A stretch of DNA of 64,000 nt from Sphingobium sp. HWE2-09. GTDB lineage: Bacteria > Pseudomonadota > Alphaproteobacteria > Sphingomonadales > Sphingomonadaceae. Shown piece after piece: positions 25,601 through 33,849 of this stretch; the stretch's first letter is position 1, and each line of letters starts with the position of its first letter. Both the position numbers and the translations under genes were made by a program. Under the pieces are notes generated by a model. That model saw nothing but the letters and a program-made list of their open reading frames with translations. It was not told the origin of the DNA and made no database searches. The stretch spans positions 2,108,001 to 2,172,000 of the forward strand of contig NZ_JAYKZX010000003.1 of assembly GCF_035989265.1 (NCBI RefSeq), read 5' to 3'.

Positions 25601-26589
25601 AGCCGCCGCGCCCGCATCAAATGGACCAAAAATACCGGCACGCCCAGCAACGCCGTCACCACGCCCAGTTTCAGCTCGTTGCTGGTCGGGATCAACCGCA
25701 CGCCGATATCCGCCAGCGTCAGCAACGCCGCCCCGCCCAGCAGCGACGGCAGCAGCACCGCCGATGGCGACCGGTCGGTCAGCGGCCGCACCAGATGCGG
25801 CACGATCAGCCCGACGAAGCCGATCGCGCCCGACACCGCCACCGCGCCGCCCACGCCGATCGCCACGCCCAGCATCATGCGCAACCGCGCGGCGGACAGG
25901 TTGACGCCCAGCGCCTGCGCGCCATCCTCCCCCAATGTCAGCGCGTCCAGCGTCCGCCCATCGGCGATCAGCAACGCTGCGCCCAGCACGACGCAGGGCA
26001 GCGCGATCCAGACATGGGCATAGCTGCGATTTTCCAGGCTCCCCATCAGCCAGCTCATAATCTCCATCGCGGCGAAGGGATTGGGCGACAGGTTCAGCGC
26101 CAGGCTGATCCCCGCCCCCGCCAGCGTCGCCACCGCAATCCCCGCCAGGATCAGCGTCAGCGGGCTTTCCGCCGATCCCGACAGCAAAAACAGCGTACCG
26201 ATCGCGACCAAGGCCGTAGCGATCGCCAGCAACGGCAGCACCAGCATATGCGTCTGCGCCAGCCCGAAATAGAGCGCACACACCGCCCCCAGCGCCGCCG
26301 CGTTGGACGCGCCCAGCACCGAAGGTTCCGCCAGCGGATTGCGCAAATAGCCCTGCAACGCCGCCCCGCTCACGCCCAGCATCCCGCCGACGATCAGCCC
26401 CAGCACCATCCGCGGCACGCGTAGATCCAGGATGATCGCCCGCGCCACCGCATCCCCGCCGCCGCTCAATACCGCCACGATCCGCCCCGGACTGACCGCC
26501 ACCGCGCCCAGCATGACGGACCCGAACGCCGCCGCCACGACCAGCAGCAACAGGCCGGGGATCAACAGGGGATGGCGACGCGCGGTCAT
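25594..26589 (-). CDS. btuC: cobalamin-type ABC importer permease (FecCD family)
   Basis: This 331-residue polytopic protein has about nine to ten membrane helices and FecCD family signatures: DLRVPRMVLGLIVGGMLGVS, GAALQGYLRNPLAEPSVLGAS and GAIGFVGLIVPHLVRPLTD, the last being the ATPase-coupling loop. It forms the membrane channel with BtuD and receives substrate from the periplasmic protein encoded on the other strand at 26712. The substrate assignment follows from the riboswitch-controlled receptor nearby. Confidence 0.87.
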   Translation of the reverse strand: MTARRHPLLIPGLLLLVVAAAFGSVMLGAVAVSPGRIVAVLSGGGDAVARAIILDLRVPRMVLGLIVGGMLGVSGAALQGYLRNPLAEPSVLGASNAAALGAVCALYFGLAQTHMLVLPLLAIATALVAIGTLFLLSGSAESPLTLILAGIAVATLAGAGISLALNLSPNPFAAMEIMSWLMGSLENRSYAHVWIALPCVVLGAALLIADGRTLDALTLGEDGAQALGVNLSAARLRMMLGVAIGVGGAVAVSGAIGFVGLIVPHLVRPLTDRSPSAVLLPSLLGGAALLTLADIGVRLIPTSNELKLGVVTALLGVPVFLVHLMRARRLW

Positions 26590-26623
26590 GGCTTGTATCG
26601 CAATCCCTGATAGACAAAGCCCC

Positions 26624-26690
26624 GTGTTCCCGCGAAGGCGGGAACCCAGTTCGGGCGGCGGGACTGGGTTCCCGCCTGCGCGGGAACACG
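26624..26690. repeat. palindromic repeats, family A (facing pair)
   Basis: GTGTTCCCGCGAAGGCGGGAAC and GTTCCCGCCTGCGCGGGAAC lie head to head around CCCAGTTCGGGC. They occupy the divergent promoter region between btuC (starts 26589) and btuF (starts 26712). Confidence 0.75.
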
Positions 26691-26711
26691 CCCTTCTATG
26701 AGACAGGCTTC

Positions 26712-27521
26712 ATGATTCGCCCCCTCACGCTCGCGACCACCGCCCTCTTCCTGCTCACCGGCGCCGCCACCCCCACGCCGCCCCGCCGCATCGTGTCGCT
26801 CAACGTCTGCGCCGACCAATATCTGCTTGCCCTTTCCGACCCGGCGCAGATCGCCGCGCTCAGCAGCAACGCCCGCGACCCCGAACTCTCGGCCGCCGCC
26901 GCCAAGGCGCGCCGCTTCCGCACCCTGCGCCGCCCCTCCGAGGAAGTCTTGGCGATCCGCCCCGACCTGATCCTGGGCTTCCCGATCGGCCCCAACCAAG
27001 TGGCGGGCGCGCCGCCGGGCGACTGGCGCACGCTCGGCCTCGCCAGCGCCGACAGCTATGCCGCGATCCTCGACCAGATCCGCCAGGTGGCCCGCACGAC
27101 CGGCCATATCGATCGCGGCGAAGCGCTGATCGCAGCCATGAACCGCGATCTCGCCGCCCTGCCCCGTGCCAGACGCGGCGGCGTCGCGGCCTATTATCAG
27201 CGCCGCGGCTATATGACCGGCACCGGCACGCTGATCGATGATCTGATGCGCCGCGTGGGCCTCACCAACCTCGCCGCCAAACTCGGCAAGCCGCCGCTCG
27301 CGCAAGTGCCGCTGGAGGAAATGGTCGCCGCCCGCCCCGACTGGCTGATCGTGGAAAGCGCCACCGACCGCGTGGTGGATCAGGGCACCGAAATGCTGCA
27401 CCATCCCGCGCTCGCCACCATCCCCCGCATCAGCCTGCCGCAAAGCTGGACCGTCTGCGGCGGCCCCGCTTACGTGCAGGCCGCGCGCGCCATCACGCAG
27501 CGCCTGAACGCGCCGCGATAA
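26712..27521 (+). CDS. btuF: periplasmic cobalamin-binding protein (BtuF type)
   Basis: This 269-residue protein has a signal peptide (about 1-22). Its family-II substrate-binding domain opens RRIVSLNVCADQYLLALSD and continues with VLAIRPDLILGFPIG and LIDDLMRRVGLTNLAAKLGK. This matches the BtuF/TroA-like class with a long backbone helix between lobes. It would hand B12 to BtuCD. It is transcribed divergently from btuC and converges on the TonB receptor gene, ending 37 bp from it. No riboswitch-like sequence precedes it, in contrast to the receptor gene. Confidence 0.85.
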   Translation: MIRPLTLATTALFLLTGAATPTPPRRIVSLNVCADQYLLALSDPAQIAALSSNARDPELSAAAAKARRFRTLRRPSEEVLAIRPDLILGFPIGPNQVAGAPPGDWRTLGLASADSYAAILDQIRQVARTTGHIDRGEALIAAMNRDLAALPRARRGGVAAYYQRRGYMTGTGTLIDDLMRRVGLTNLAAKLGKPPLAQVPLEEMVAARPDWLIVESATDRVVDQGTEMLHHPALATIPRISLPQSWTVCGGPAYVQAARAITQRLNAPR

Positions 27522-27557
27522 GGGGGCAGGCCTCACGCCCGCCCCCGATCATGCCGA

Positions 27558-29396
27558 TCAGAAACGGACACGCACGCCGCCATAGGCCGACCGGCCGTAG
27601 GTGCCATAGCCATAGGCCGTCTGGTACGTCTCATCGAACAGATTGTCGATCCGGCCATAGACTTCCAGATGCTCGCCCAGCGGCATCGACGCCCGCACCC
27701 CGGCCAGCGCATAGCCGTCCAGCCGCCGCGTATTGGCCGCATTGTCGAAACTATCGTCCACCATCGTCACGGTCGCCCCCGTGGACAGGCCAAAGGACCA
27801 AACATAATCTGCCGACACGCTCACCGCATTGGCGGCGCGGCGGGCCAGGCGATTGCCATAATTGACCGACCCCGCCGACCGGTCCCGCGCATCGACATAG
27901 CTGTAGCTGCCCGTCACGGTCAGCGCATCGACCGGCTTCAGCGCGATCGATGCTTCCACGCCCTTGGCGCGGGTCCGGTCCAGATTGCCATAGGTGAAGG
28001 TCGCATTGTCATAATTGATCTGGTTGCGCGTATCGCGGCGGAACGCGGTGACCGACAGCATCGCCCGCCCGCCGTCCAAGCTCTGGTCGAAGCCGACATC
28101 ATAGCTTTTCGACCGTTCGGGCCGCAGTGCCGCATTGCCGCTGAACGTGTCGTACAACTGATAGAGCGAGGGCGCCTTGAACCCCTCGCCATAGCTCAAC
28201 CGCACATTGGTCGCGCCGCCATTGGGCGAATAATTGGCGTTGGCGCCAAAGGTCGTGGCCCCGCCGAACTGGCTGTGATCGTCATGCCGCACCCCGCCGG
28301 TGACGGCCAGGCCTGTAAAGGGCTTCACGATCGCCAGCCCATAGACGCTGTCGATGTTGATCCGCGCGCTTTCGGTCGAACCAAAGCCGAAGAAATCATA
28401 ATCCGGCCGCTCATGCTCATAGCCGAACACCAGCTTGGCCTGATCGACCGGCGCATAGACGCCCTCATATTCGAAGCGCAGGTTCGTGCCCGAATAGCCA
28501 TAATCCGGGTCGGTCCCGCGCACGAAATAATAGTCGCGATCGTTGCGCAAATAGGTCACCGCCGCGCGGTTGGTCAGCTTGCCGTCCAGCAGCGCCAGGT
28601 TCAGCCCCGCATAGCCGATATATTGATCCATCTTCGACACGTCGCTGCTGTCGGCGGGCGCGCCGAAGAAGCTGTCATAGTCCAGATCCGCATGGATATA
28701 ATAGCCGCGCAGGTTCAGGCTCAGCGCGTCGGTAAAGTTCAGCGTCAGCCGGGCATTGGTGGCGATATTCTCATAGCCATCCTTTTCCGTGCCGCCCGCC
28801 GCCGACGAAATCCCGTCGGTGCGGAAATAGGCCGCGCCCACCCCGCCCGACGCCATGCCGCTGCTGCCAGACACGTCCGCCTTGGCGCTCAGCGTATCGC
28901 TATAGCCATAGTCGACCGACGCATTCGCGCCAAAGCCCTCGACCGGCACCCCGGTCATGATATTGATCACGCCGCCGATCGCTTGGCTGCCATGCACCAC
29001 GGAATTGGAGCCGCGCAGCACTTCGATCCGCTTGATATTGCCGGTCAGCAGCGGGCCGAAATCATAGCCATCGCCGATGCCGCTGGGATCGTTGACCTTC
29101 ACCCCATCGATCAGCACCAAAGTCTGCGTCGTTTCCGCGCCGCGCAGCGACACGCCGGTCACGCTGCCGACGCTGCCATTGCGATTGAACCGCACGCCCG
29201 GCGTCGTCGCCAGCAGGTCCACCACGTCGATCGTCTGGCGCGTCTTGATCGTTTCCGCATCGATCACCGTGATCGCCTGGCCGACCTCGTCGCGCGACTG
29301 GGCGACGCCTGTGGCGGTGACGACGATCTGGTCATCCTGCGCCAGAACCGGCGTCGCCACGATCAGCGCCACCAACGAAATCCCTGTTTTCAACAT
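27558..29396 (-). CDS. btuB: TonB-dependent vitamin B12 receptor
   Basis: This 612-residue protein starts at ATG 29396, with a signal peptide (1-19, ending VLAQ) and a TonB-box-like DDQIVVTATG just after it. The plug domain (about 40-145) has TTPGVRFNRNGSVGSVTGVS, LIDGVKVNDPSG and IKRIEVLRGSNSVVHGSQAI. The 22-strand barrel ends in VRVRF with the terminal Phe. BtuB-like identity is supported by the cobalamin riboswitch in its 5' leader and by the neighbouring BtuF/C/D genes. It actively imports B12 across the outer membrane using the TonB system. Confidence 0.92.
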   Translation of the reverse strand: MLKTGISLVALIVATPVLAQDDQIVVTATGVAQSRDEVGQAITVIDAETIKTRQTIDVVDLLATTPGVRFNRNGSVGSVTGVSLRGAETTQTLVLIDGVKVNDPSGIGDGYDFGPLLTGNIKRIEVLRGSNSVVHGSQAIGGVINIMTGVPVEGFGANASVDYGYSDTLSAKADVSGSSGMASGGVGAAYFRTDGISSAAGGTEKDGYENIATNARLTLNFTDALSLNLRGYYIHADLDYDSFFGAPADSSDVSKMDQYIGYAGLNLALLDGKLTNRAAVTYLRNDRDYYFVRGTDPDYGYSGTNLRFEYEGVYAPVDQAKLVFGYEHERPDYDFFGFGSTESARINIDSVYGLAIVKPFTGLAVTGGVRHDDHSQFGGATTFGANANYSPNGGATNVRLSYGEGFKAPSLYQLYDTFSGNAALRPERSKSYDVGFDQSLDGGRAMLSVTAFRRDTRNQINYDNATFTYGNLDRTRAKGVEASIALKPVDALTVTGSYSYVDARDRSAGSVNYGNRLARRAANAVSVSADYVWSFGLSTGATVTMVDDSFDNAANTRRLDGYALAGVRASMPLGEHLEVYGRIDNLFDETYQTAYGYGTYGRSAYGGVRVRF

Positions 29397-29580
29397 AGCA
29401 TATACCCCCCGGCGTCGGTGCGACGTGGGCCGGGGTCTCCGCTTGTTCAGCGGCCGAGTCGAAGCCAGGGATGACGCCATATCCCGTCCACAACCCGATG
29501 CGGCCCGGCCGCATGGCGTCGCTCGACGGAAAACCACCGTGCCCCGGCCATCCCCTGGACCAAAGCAAGAGCGACCAAGC

Positions 29581-29765
29581 GCCGGCAGGTCTCCTGGCTC
29601 GCGGGTCGCAGCGTCGATGCAAAAGCCTTCCCGGACGCAAGTCCAGTGGCCGGCCTTTCGGCCATATGCATCGCGCTATCCGCTTACAGTTGCAGGGACA
29701 GCCATGGAATTGAGGGGGTAACCCTCTCACCATATTCCCGATTAAGCCCGTTGCCGGGCACCGGC
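29581..29765 (-). ncRNA. cobalamin (AdoCbl) riboswitch upstream of btuB
   Basis: Reading leftwards from about 29765, the leader shows GGTGCCCGGCAAC, TTAATCGGGAATATGGTG, then CCCTGCAACTGTAAGCGG, GGCCACTGG and finally GAGCCAGGAGACCTGCCGGC (the B12 box, 29581-29600). These are the conserved core elements of the cobalamin riboswitch in the right order and spacing. The 3' end lies 185 bases before the btuB ATG at 29396. Binding of the cofactor should shut down btuB expression, most likely by occluding the ribosome site or by termination. Confidence 0.95.
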
Positions 29766-29849
29766 GCGATCAAGTTGCAGGGCCAGCCAGGCCGCCCCCA
29801 CGCCGCGCGCTCTAAGGGAAAGCATAAGCGATGCCAAGCGGCCCCGCCC

Positions 29850-30659
29850 TTAAGCCAGCGCCCTGTTGCTCCGCAGCAACATCGCGTCCCGCCGCGCCAG
29901 CACCACCAGCGGCAGGCCCGCTTCCTCCGCCCGGCTCACGGCCAGCTTCGTCGGCGCAGAAATGGTGACGAGCAGCGGGCATTGGCTCAGCACTGCCTTC
30001 TCCACCAGTTCGTAGGAACAGCGCGACGACAGCAGCGCAAAGCCGCCGTCCCACTCCGCGCGTGCCGTGTCTCCTTGGCGCGCCATCGCCCCGATCAGCT
30101 TGTCGAACGCATTATGCCGCCCGACATCTTCCCGCACCAGCCGGATCGCGCCATCCGCCCCCACCCAGGCGGCGGCATGGGCCGCGCCGGTGGCCGCGTT
30201 CAAAGGCTGGTGATCGTACAGCGCCGCCAGCGCGCGAAAGATCGCGGCCCGGTCCGCCCGCGACGTTGCGGCAACCGGCGGCAATGGCCGGATCGCCTGC
30301 TCCAGATTCTCGATCCCGCATATCCCGCACGAGGATTCCGACACCCGATGCCGCACGCGCTCCAGCAGCGCATCGGTACGATCCGGCGGCAAGGTCGCCC
30401 GCGCCACGATGCCCTGGTCGGTGCGATGGACATCGACATCGAACGGCGCGTAACCCGACCCGATCAGCCGCTCGGCCAGCGCAAAGCCCAGCACCAGATC
30501 GCCAATGTCGCTGGGCGTCGCCATCAGCACCGCATAGCCGATGCCGTTAAACTCGATCGCGACCGGCACTTCTTCCGCCAGCGCGCGATCGACCGCCGCC
30601 GTGCCGCCATCCGGCGTCAGGCGATCGAAGGTCAGGCTTTGGCGGTCGGCATCCATCAT
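29850..30659 (-). CDS. fdhD: formate dehydrogenase accessory sulfurtransferase FdhD
   Basis: This 269-residue protein transfers sulfur to the molybdenum cofactor before its insertion into formate dehydrogenase. It has the family landmarks TEERLIGSGY-like ALAERLIGSG, the redox pair in SSCGICG, VGRHNAFDKLIG and LLSSRCSYELVEKA. The CxxC pair that carries the persulfide is intact. It is the last gene of the fdsGBAD-fdhD transcription unit, starting 28 bp after fdsD. Confidence 0.96.
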   Translation of the reverse strand: MMDADRQSLTFDRLTPDGGTAAVDRALAEEVPVAIEFNGIGYAVLMATPSDIGDLVLGFALAERLIGSGYAPFDVDVHRTDQGIVARATLPPDRTDALLERVRHRVSESSCGICGIENLEQAIRPLPPVAATSRADRAAIFRALAALYDHQPLNAATGAAHAAAWVGADGAIRLVREDVGRHNAFDKLIGAMARQGDTARAEWDGGFALLSSRCSYELVEKAVLSQCPLLVTISAPTKLAVSRAEEAGLPLVVLARRDAMLLRSNRALA

Positions 30660-30687
30660 CCCGGCCTAGCGATGGATCGCCCGCCGC

Positions 30688-30993
30688 TCAACCGGCGTCG
30701 CAATGGCCCGCCTCGTCCACCGCATTGAATTGCGCCGCATCCACATCCGGCGCCGCCCGGCCCTGCGCCATCCGCGCGACGGCGGCGGCCACGATCGGCG
30801 ACAGCTGCTCAGGCTGTTCCTGCGCAATGGCGATAATCTGCGCCTTCATCCGCGGATCCCAAAAACGGGTCAGATGCTCGGCCAGCGCTTCCACCGCCTT
30901 GGCCTCCCCCATGGTCGCAATATTGCGCGCGATCTGGTGCGCCATATAGACCAGCCGGTCTGTCGTGGACATGACATGCGTGTCGTCGCTCAT
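30688..30993 (-). CDS. fdsD: formate dehydrogenase subunit delta
   Basis: This 101-residue protein has LVYMAHQIARNIATMGEAKA, HLTRFWDPRMKAQIIAIAQ and LSPIVAAAVARM, matching the FdsD/delta family of NAD-dependent soluble formate dehydrogenases. It is a small helical subunit needed for assembly or stability of the enzyme. It starts at ATG 30993, 9 bp after the fdsA stop; an internal ATG seven codons on (MSTTDRL) is an alternative. Confidence 0.93.
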   Translation of the reverse strand: MSDDTHVMSTTDRLVYMAHQIARNIATMGEAKAVEALAEHLTRFWDPRMKAQIIAIAQEQPEQLSPIVAAAVARMAQGRAAPDVDAAQFNAVDEAGHCDAG

Positions 30994-31002
30994 GCCCGTC
31001 CC

Positions 31003-33849
31003 CTATTCCGCCGCTTCCAACGGCGCGATGCGGCGGCTCTGACGCGCCTGATCGGCATAATCCTGCTGCCAGTCGCTGGGGCCGTTGGACGCCATCACCT
31101 GCACCGCCGTCACCTTATATTCCGGGCAGTTGGTGGCCCAGTCGCTATAATCGGTGGTGATGACATTCGCCTGTGTCTCGGGATGGTGGAAAGTCGTATA
31201 GACCACCCCCGGCGCGACCCGCGCAGTGATCAACGCGCGCAGCGTCGTCTCCCCCGCCCGGCTGCGCAGCGTCACCCAGTCGCCATCCTTCAAACCCCGA
31301 TTGTCCGCATCGCTCGGATGGATTTCCAGCCGATCCTCCGGGTGCCAGGCCGTATTGGCGGTCCGCCGCGTCTGCGCCCCGACATTATAATGGCTCAATA
31401 TCCGCCCGGTCGTCAGCAACAGCGGGAATCGCGGCCCGGTCTTCTCGTCGGTCGGCACATAGTCGGTGACGACGAACTTGCCCTTCCCCCGCACGAATCC
31501 GTCCCTGTGCATGGTCGGCGTGCCGTCAGGCGCGCTGTCATTGGCCGGCCACTGCAGCGACCCTTCCGCCTCCAGCCGATCATAATGCACGCCCGCAAAA
31601 GTCGGCGTCAGCGCCGCAATCTCGTCCATGATCTGCGCTGGATGATCGTAGGTCCACGCCAAACCCATGGCGTTCGCCACCAATTGCACGATCTCCCAAT
31701 CGGCATAGCCGTTCAGTGGCGCCATCACCTTGCGCACCCGCTGGATGCGCCGCTCCGCATTGGTGAAGGTGCCGTCCTTTTCCAGGAAGGTCGATCCGGG
31801 CAGGAAGACATGCGCATAATTGGCGGTTTCGTTGAGGAACAGGTCCTGCACCACCACGCATTCCATCGCCGCCAGACCGGCCGCGACATGCTTGGTATTG
31901 GGATCGGACTGGAGGATATCCTCCCCCTGCACGAACAGCCCCTTGAACGTCCCGTCCGTCGCCGCGTCCAGCATATTGGGAATACGCAACCCCGGCTCGG
32001 CATCCAGCGCCACGCCCCATGCCTGCTCGAACAACTGGCGCGTCGCGGTGTCGGACACATGACGATAGCCGCTAAATTCATGCGGGAAGCTGCCCATGTC
32101 GCACGCCCCCTGCACATTATTCTGGCCTCGCAGCGGGTTCACCCCTACGCCCTCCCGCCCGACATTGCCGGTCGCCATGGCGAGGTTGGCGATCGCCATG
32201 ACGGTCGAAGACCCCTGGCTATGCTCGGTCACGCCCAATCCATAATAGATCGCGCCATTGCCGCCAGTCGCATAGAGCCGCGCCGCCGCGCGCACCTCGT
32301 CCGCCTTCACCCCCGTCAGCGGCTCGATCGCCTCGGGCGACCGCGCCGCCTCCGACACGAACTCCGCCCAATCGGCAAACTCGTCCCAGTCGCACCGTTC
32401 GCGAATGAAGGCTTCGTCATACAACTTCTCGGTCACGATCACATGCGCCATCGCGGTCAGCATCGCGACATTGGTGCCCGGCCGTAAGGGGAGATGATGT
32501 TCCGCCTCGACATGCGGCGATTTCACCAGATCGGTCCGGCGCGGGTCCATCACGATCAGCTTGGCGCCCTGCCGCAACCGACGCTTCATGCGGCTCGCGA
32601 ACACCGGATGCCCGTCGGTCGGATTGGCGCCGATCACCAGGATCACGTCGGCCTGCATCACGCTGTCGAAATCCTGCGTCCCCGCGGACGTGCCGAAGGT
32701 CTGGCTCAACCCATAGCCGGTCGGCGAGTGACATACCCGCGCGCAGGTATCGACATTATTATTGCCGAACCCCTGCCGGATCAGCTTCTGGACCAGGAAC
32801 GTCTCCTCATTGGTGCAACGGCTCGACGTAATCCCGCCGATGCTCCGCGTGCCATATTTCCCTTGAATGCGCCGAAACTCCGACGCGGTATAGGCGATCG
32901 CCTCCTCCCACGACACTTCGCGCCACGGCTCGCGCACCGACGCGCGGATCATCGGGTTGAGGATACGATCCTGATGCTGGGCATAGCCCCAGGCGAACCG
33001 CCCCTTGACGCAACTATGGCCGCGATTGGCTTTGCCGTCCTTCCACGGCACCATCCGCACCAGTTCCTCGCCCCGCATTTCCGCGCGGAACGTGCAACCC
33101 ACCCCGCAATAGGCGCAGGTGGTGACGACCGCCCGGTCGGGCGTGCCGATTTCTACCACGCTCTTCTCGATCAGCGACGCCGTCGGGCAGGCCTGCACAC
33201 AAGCCCCGCAGGACACGCATTCGGACCCCAGAAAATCCTCGCCCTGCGACGCCGATACCTTGGAATCGAAGCCCATCCCCGCGATCGTCAGCGCGAACGT
33301 CCCCTGCACCTCGTCGCACGCCCGCACGCAGCGCGAACAGACGATGCACTTGCTGGGATCGAAATCGAAATAGGGGTTCGACTGGTCCTTCGCCTGCCCC
33401 ATATTGGTCGCGCCATCATAGCCATAGCGCACGTCGCGCAGGCCCACCGCGCCTGCCTGATCCTGTAATTCGCAATCGCCATTCGCGCCGCAGGTCAGGC
33501 AATCGAGCGGATGGTCGGAGATATAAAGCTCCATCACCCCGCGCCGCAGCTGCTTCAGCCGCTCCGTCTGCGTCCGCACCACCATGCCCTCGGCGACCGG
33601 CGTGGTGCAGGATGCGGGATAGCCATTGCGCCCCTCCACCTCTACCAGACACAGGCGGCACGACCCGAAACTCTCGATAGTGTCGGTCGCGCATAGTTTG
33701 GGGATCGCCCCGCCCATCAGCGACGCCGCGCGCATGATGCTGGTGCCCTCGGGCAGGGTGACGCTCTGCCCGTCGATGGTCAACGTCACGCTCCTGCCCG
33801 TCGCAATCGCCGCCGGGGTGCCATGATCGGTTTCGCGGGAAAAGCTCAT
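31003..33849 (-). CDS. fdsA: NAD-dependent formate dehydrogenase, alpha (catalytic) subunit
   Basis: This 948-residue protein starts at ATG 33849, overlapping the fdsB stop by 4 bp. It has, in order, a [2Fe-2S] domain (about 15-100, with ESFGSCRLCLVEVEGRNGYP), a His/Cys cluster (HPLDCLTCGANGDCELQD), two [4Fe-4S] sites (CIVCSRCVRACDEV, CVSCGACVQACPT), another cluster (CAYCGVGCTFRAEM), and the molybdopterin domain. The active-site ligand is cysteine in DTCARVCHSPTGYGL, so no selenocysteine is required. C-terminal signatures VTEHSQGSSTVMAIAN and GRILSHYNVGAQTRR fit bis-MGD formate dehydrogenase. It oxidises formate to CO2 in the cytoplasm, passing electrons to FdsB/G. Confidence 0.97.
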   Translation of the reverse strand: MSFSRETDHGTPAAIATGRSVTLTIDGQSVTLPEGTSIMRAASLMGGAIPKLCATDTIESFGSCRLCLVEVEGRNGYPASCTTPVAEGMVVRTQTERLKQLRRGVMELYISDHPLDCLTCGANGDCELQDQAGAVGLRDVRYGYDGATNMGQAKDQSNPYFDFDPSKCIVCSRCVRACDEVQGTFALTIAGMGFDSKVSASQGEDFLGSECVSCGACVQACPTASLIEKSVVEIGTPDRAVVTTCAYCGVGCTFRAEMRGEELVRMVPWKDGKANRGHSCVKGRFAWGYAQHQDRILNPMIRASVREPWREVSWEEAIAYTASEFRRIQGKYGTRSIGGITSSRCTNEETFLVQKLIRQGFGNNNVDTCARVCHSPTGYGLSQTFGTSAGTQDFDSVMQADVILVIGANPTDGHPVFASRMKRRLRQGAKLIVMDPRRTDLVKSPHVEAEHHLPLRPGTNVAMLTAMAHVIVTEKLYDEAFIRERCDWDEFADWAEFVSEAARSPEAIEPLTGVKADEVRAAARLYATGGNGAIYYGLGVTEHSQGSSTVMAIANLAMATGNVGREGVGVNPLRGQNNVQGACDMGSFPHEFSGYRHVSDTATRQLFEQAWGVALDAEPGLRIPNMLDAATDGTFKGLFVQGEDILQSDPNTKHVAAGLAAMECVVVQDLFLNETANYAHVFLPGSTFLEKDGTFTNAERRIQRVRKVMAPLNGYADWEIVQLVANAMGLAWTYDHPAQIMDEIAALTPTFAGVHYDRLEAEGSLQWPANDSAPDGTPTMHRDGFVRGKGKFVVTDYVPTDEKTGPRFPLLLTTGRILSHYNVGAQTRRTANTAWHPEDRLEIHPSDADNRGLKDGDWVTLRSRAGETTLRALITARVAPGVVYTTFHHPETQANVITTDYSDWATNCPEYKVTAVQVMASNGPSDWQQDYADQARQSRRIAPLEAAE

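Noticed and set aside
25601..26689. N-terminal extension of the BtuD frame to 620 codons
   Set aside because: The extra part is the shadow of the btuC permease read in another frame; the ATPase proper begins at ATG 25600.
24827..27521. Haem or siderophore specificity for the ABC importer
   Set aside because: The family alone would allow it, but the adjacent receptor has an unmistakable cobalamin riboswitch and the binder is of the BtuF type.
27669..29474. Antisense open frame of about 600 codons over btuB
   Set aside because: Arg/His/Ile-rich shadow of a clear TonB receptor; no start site or motif.
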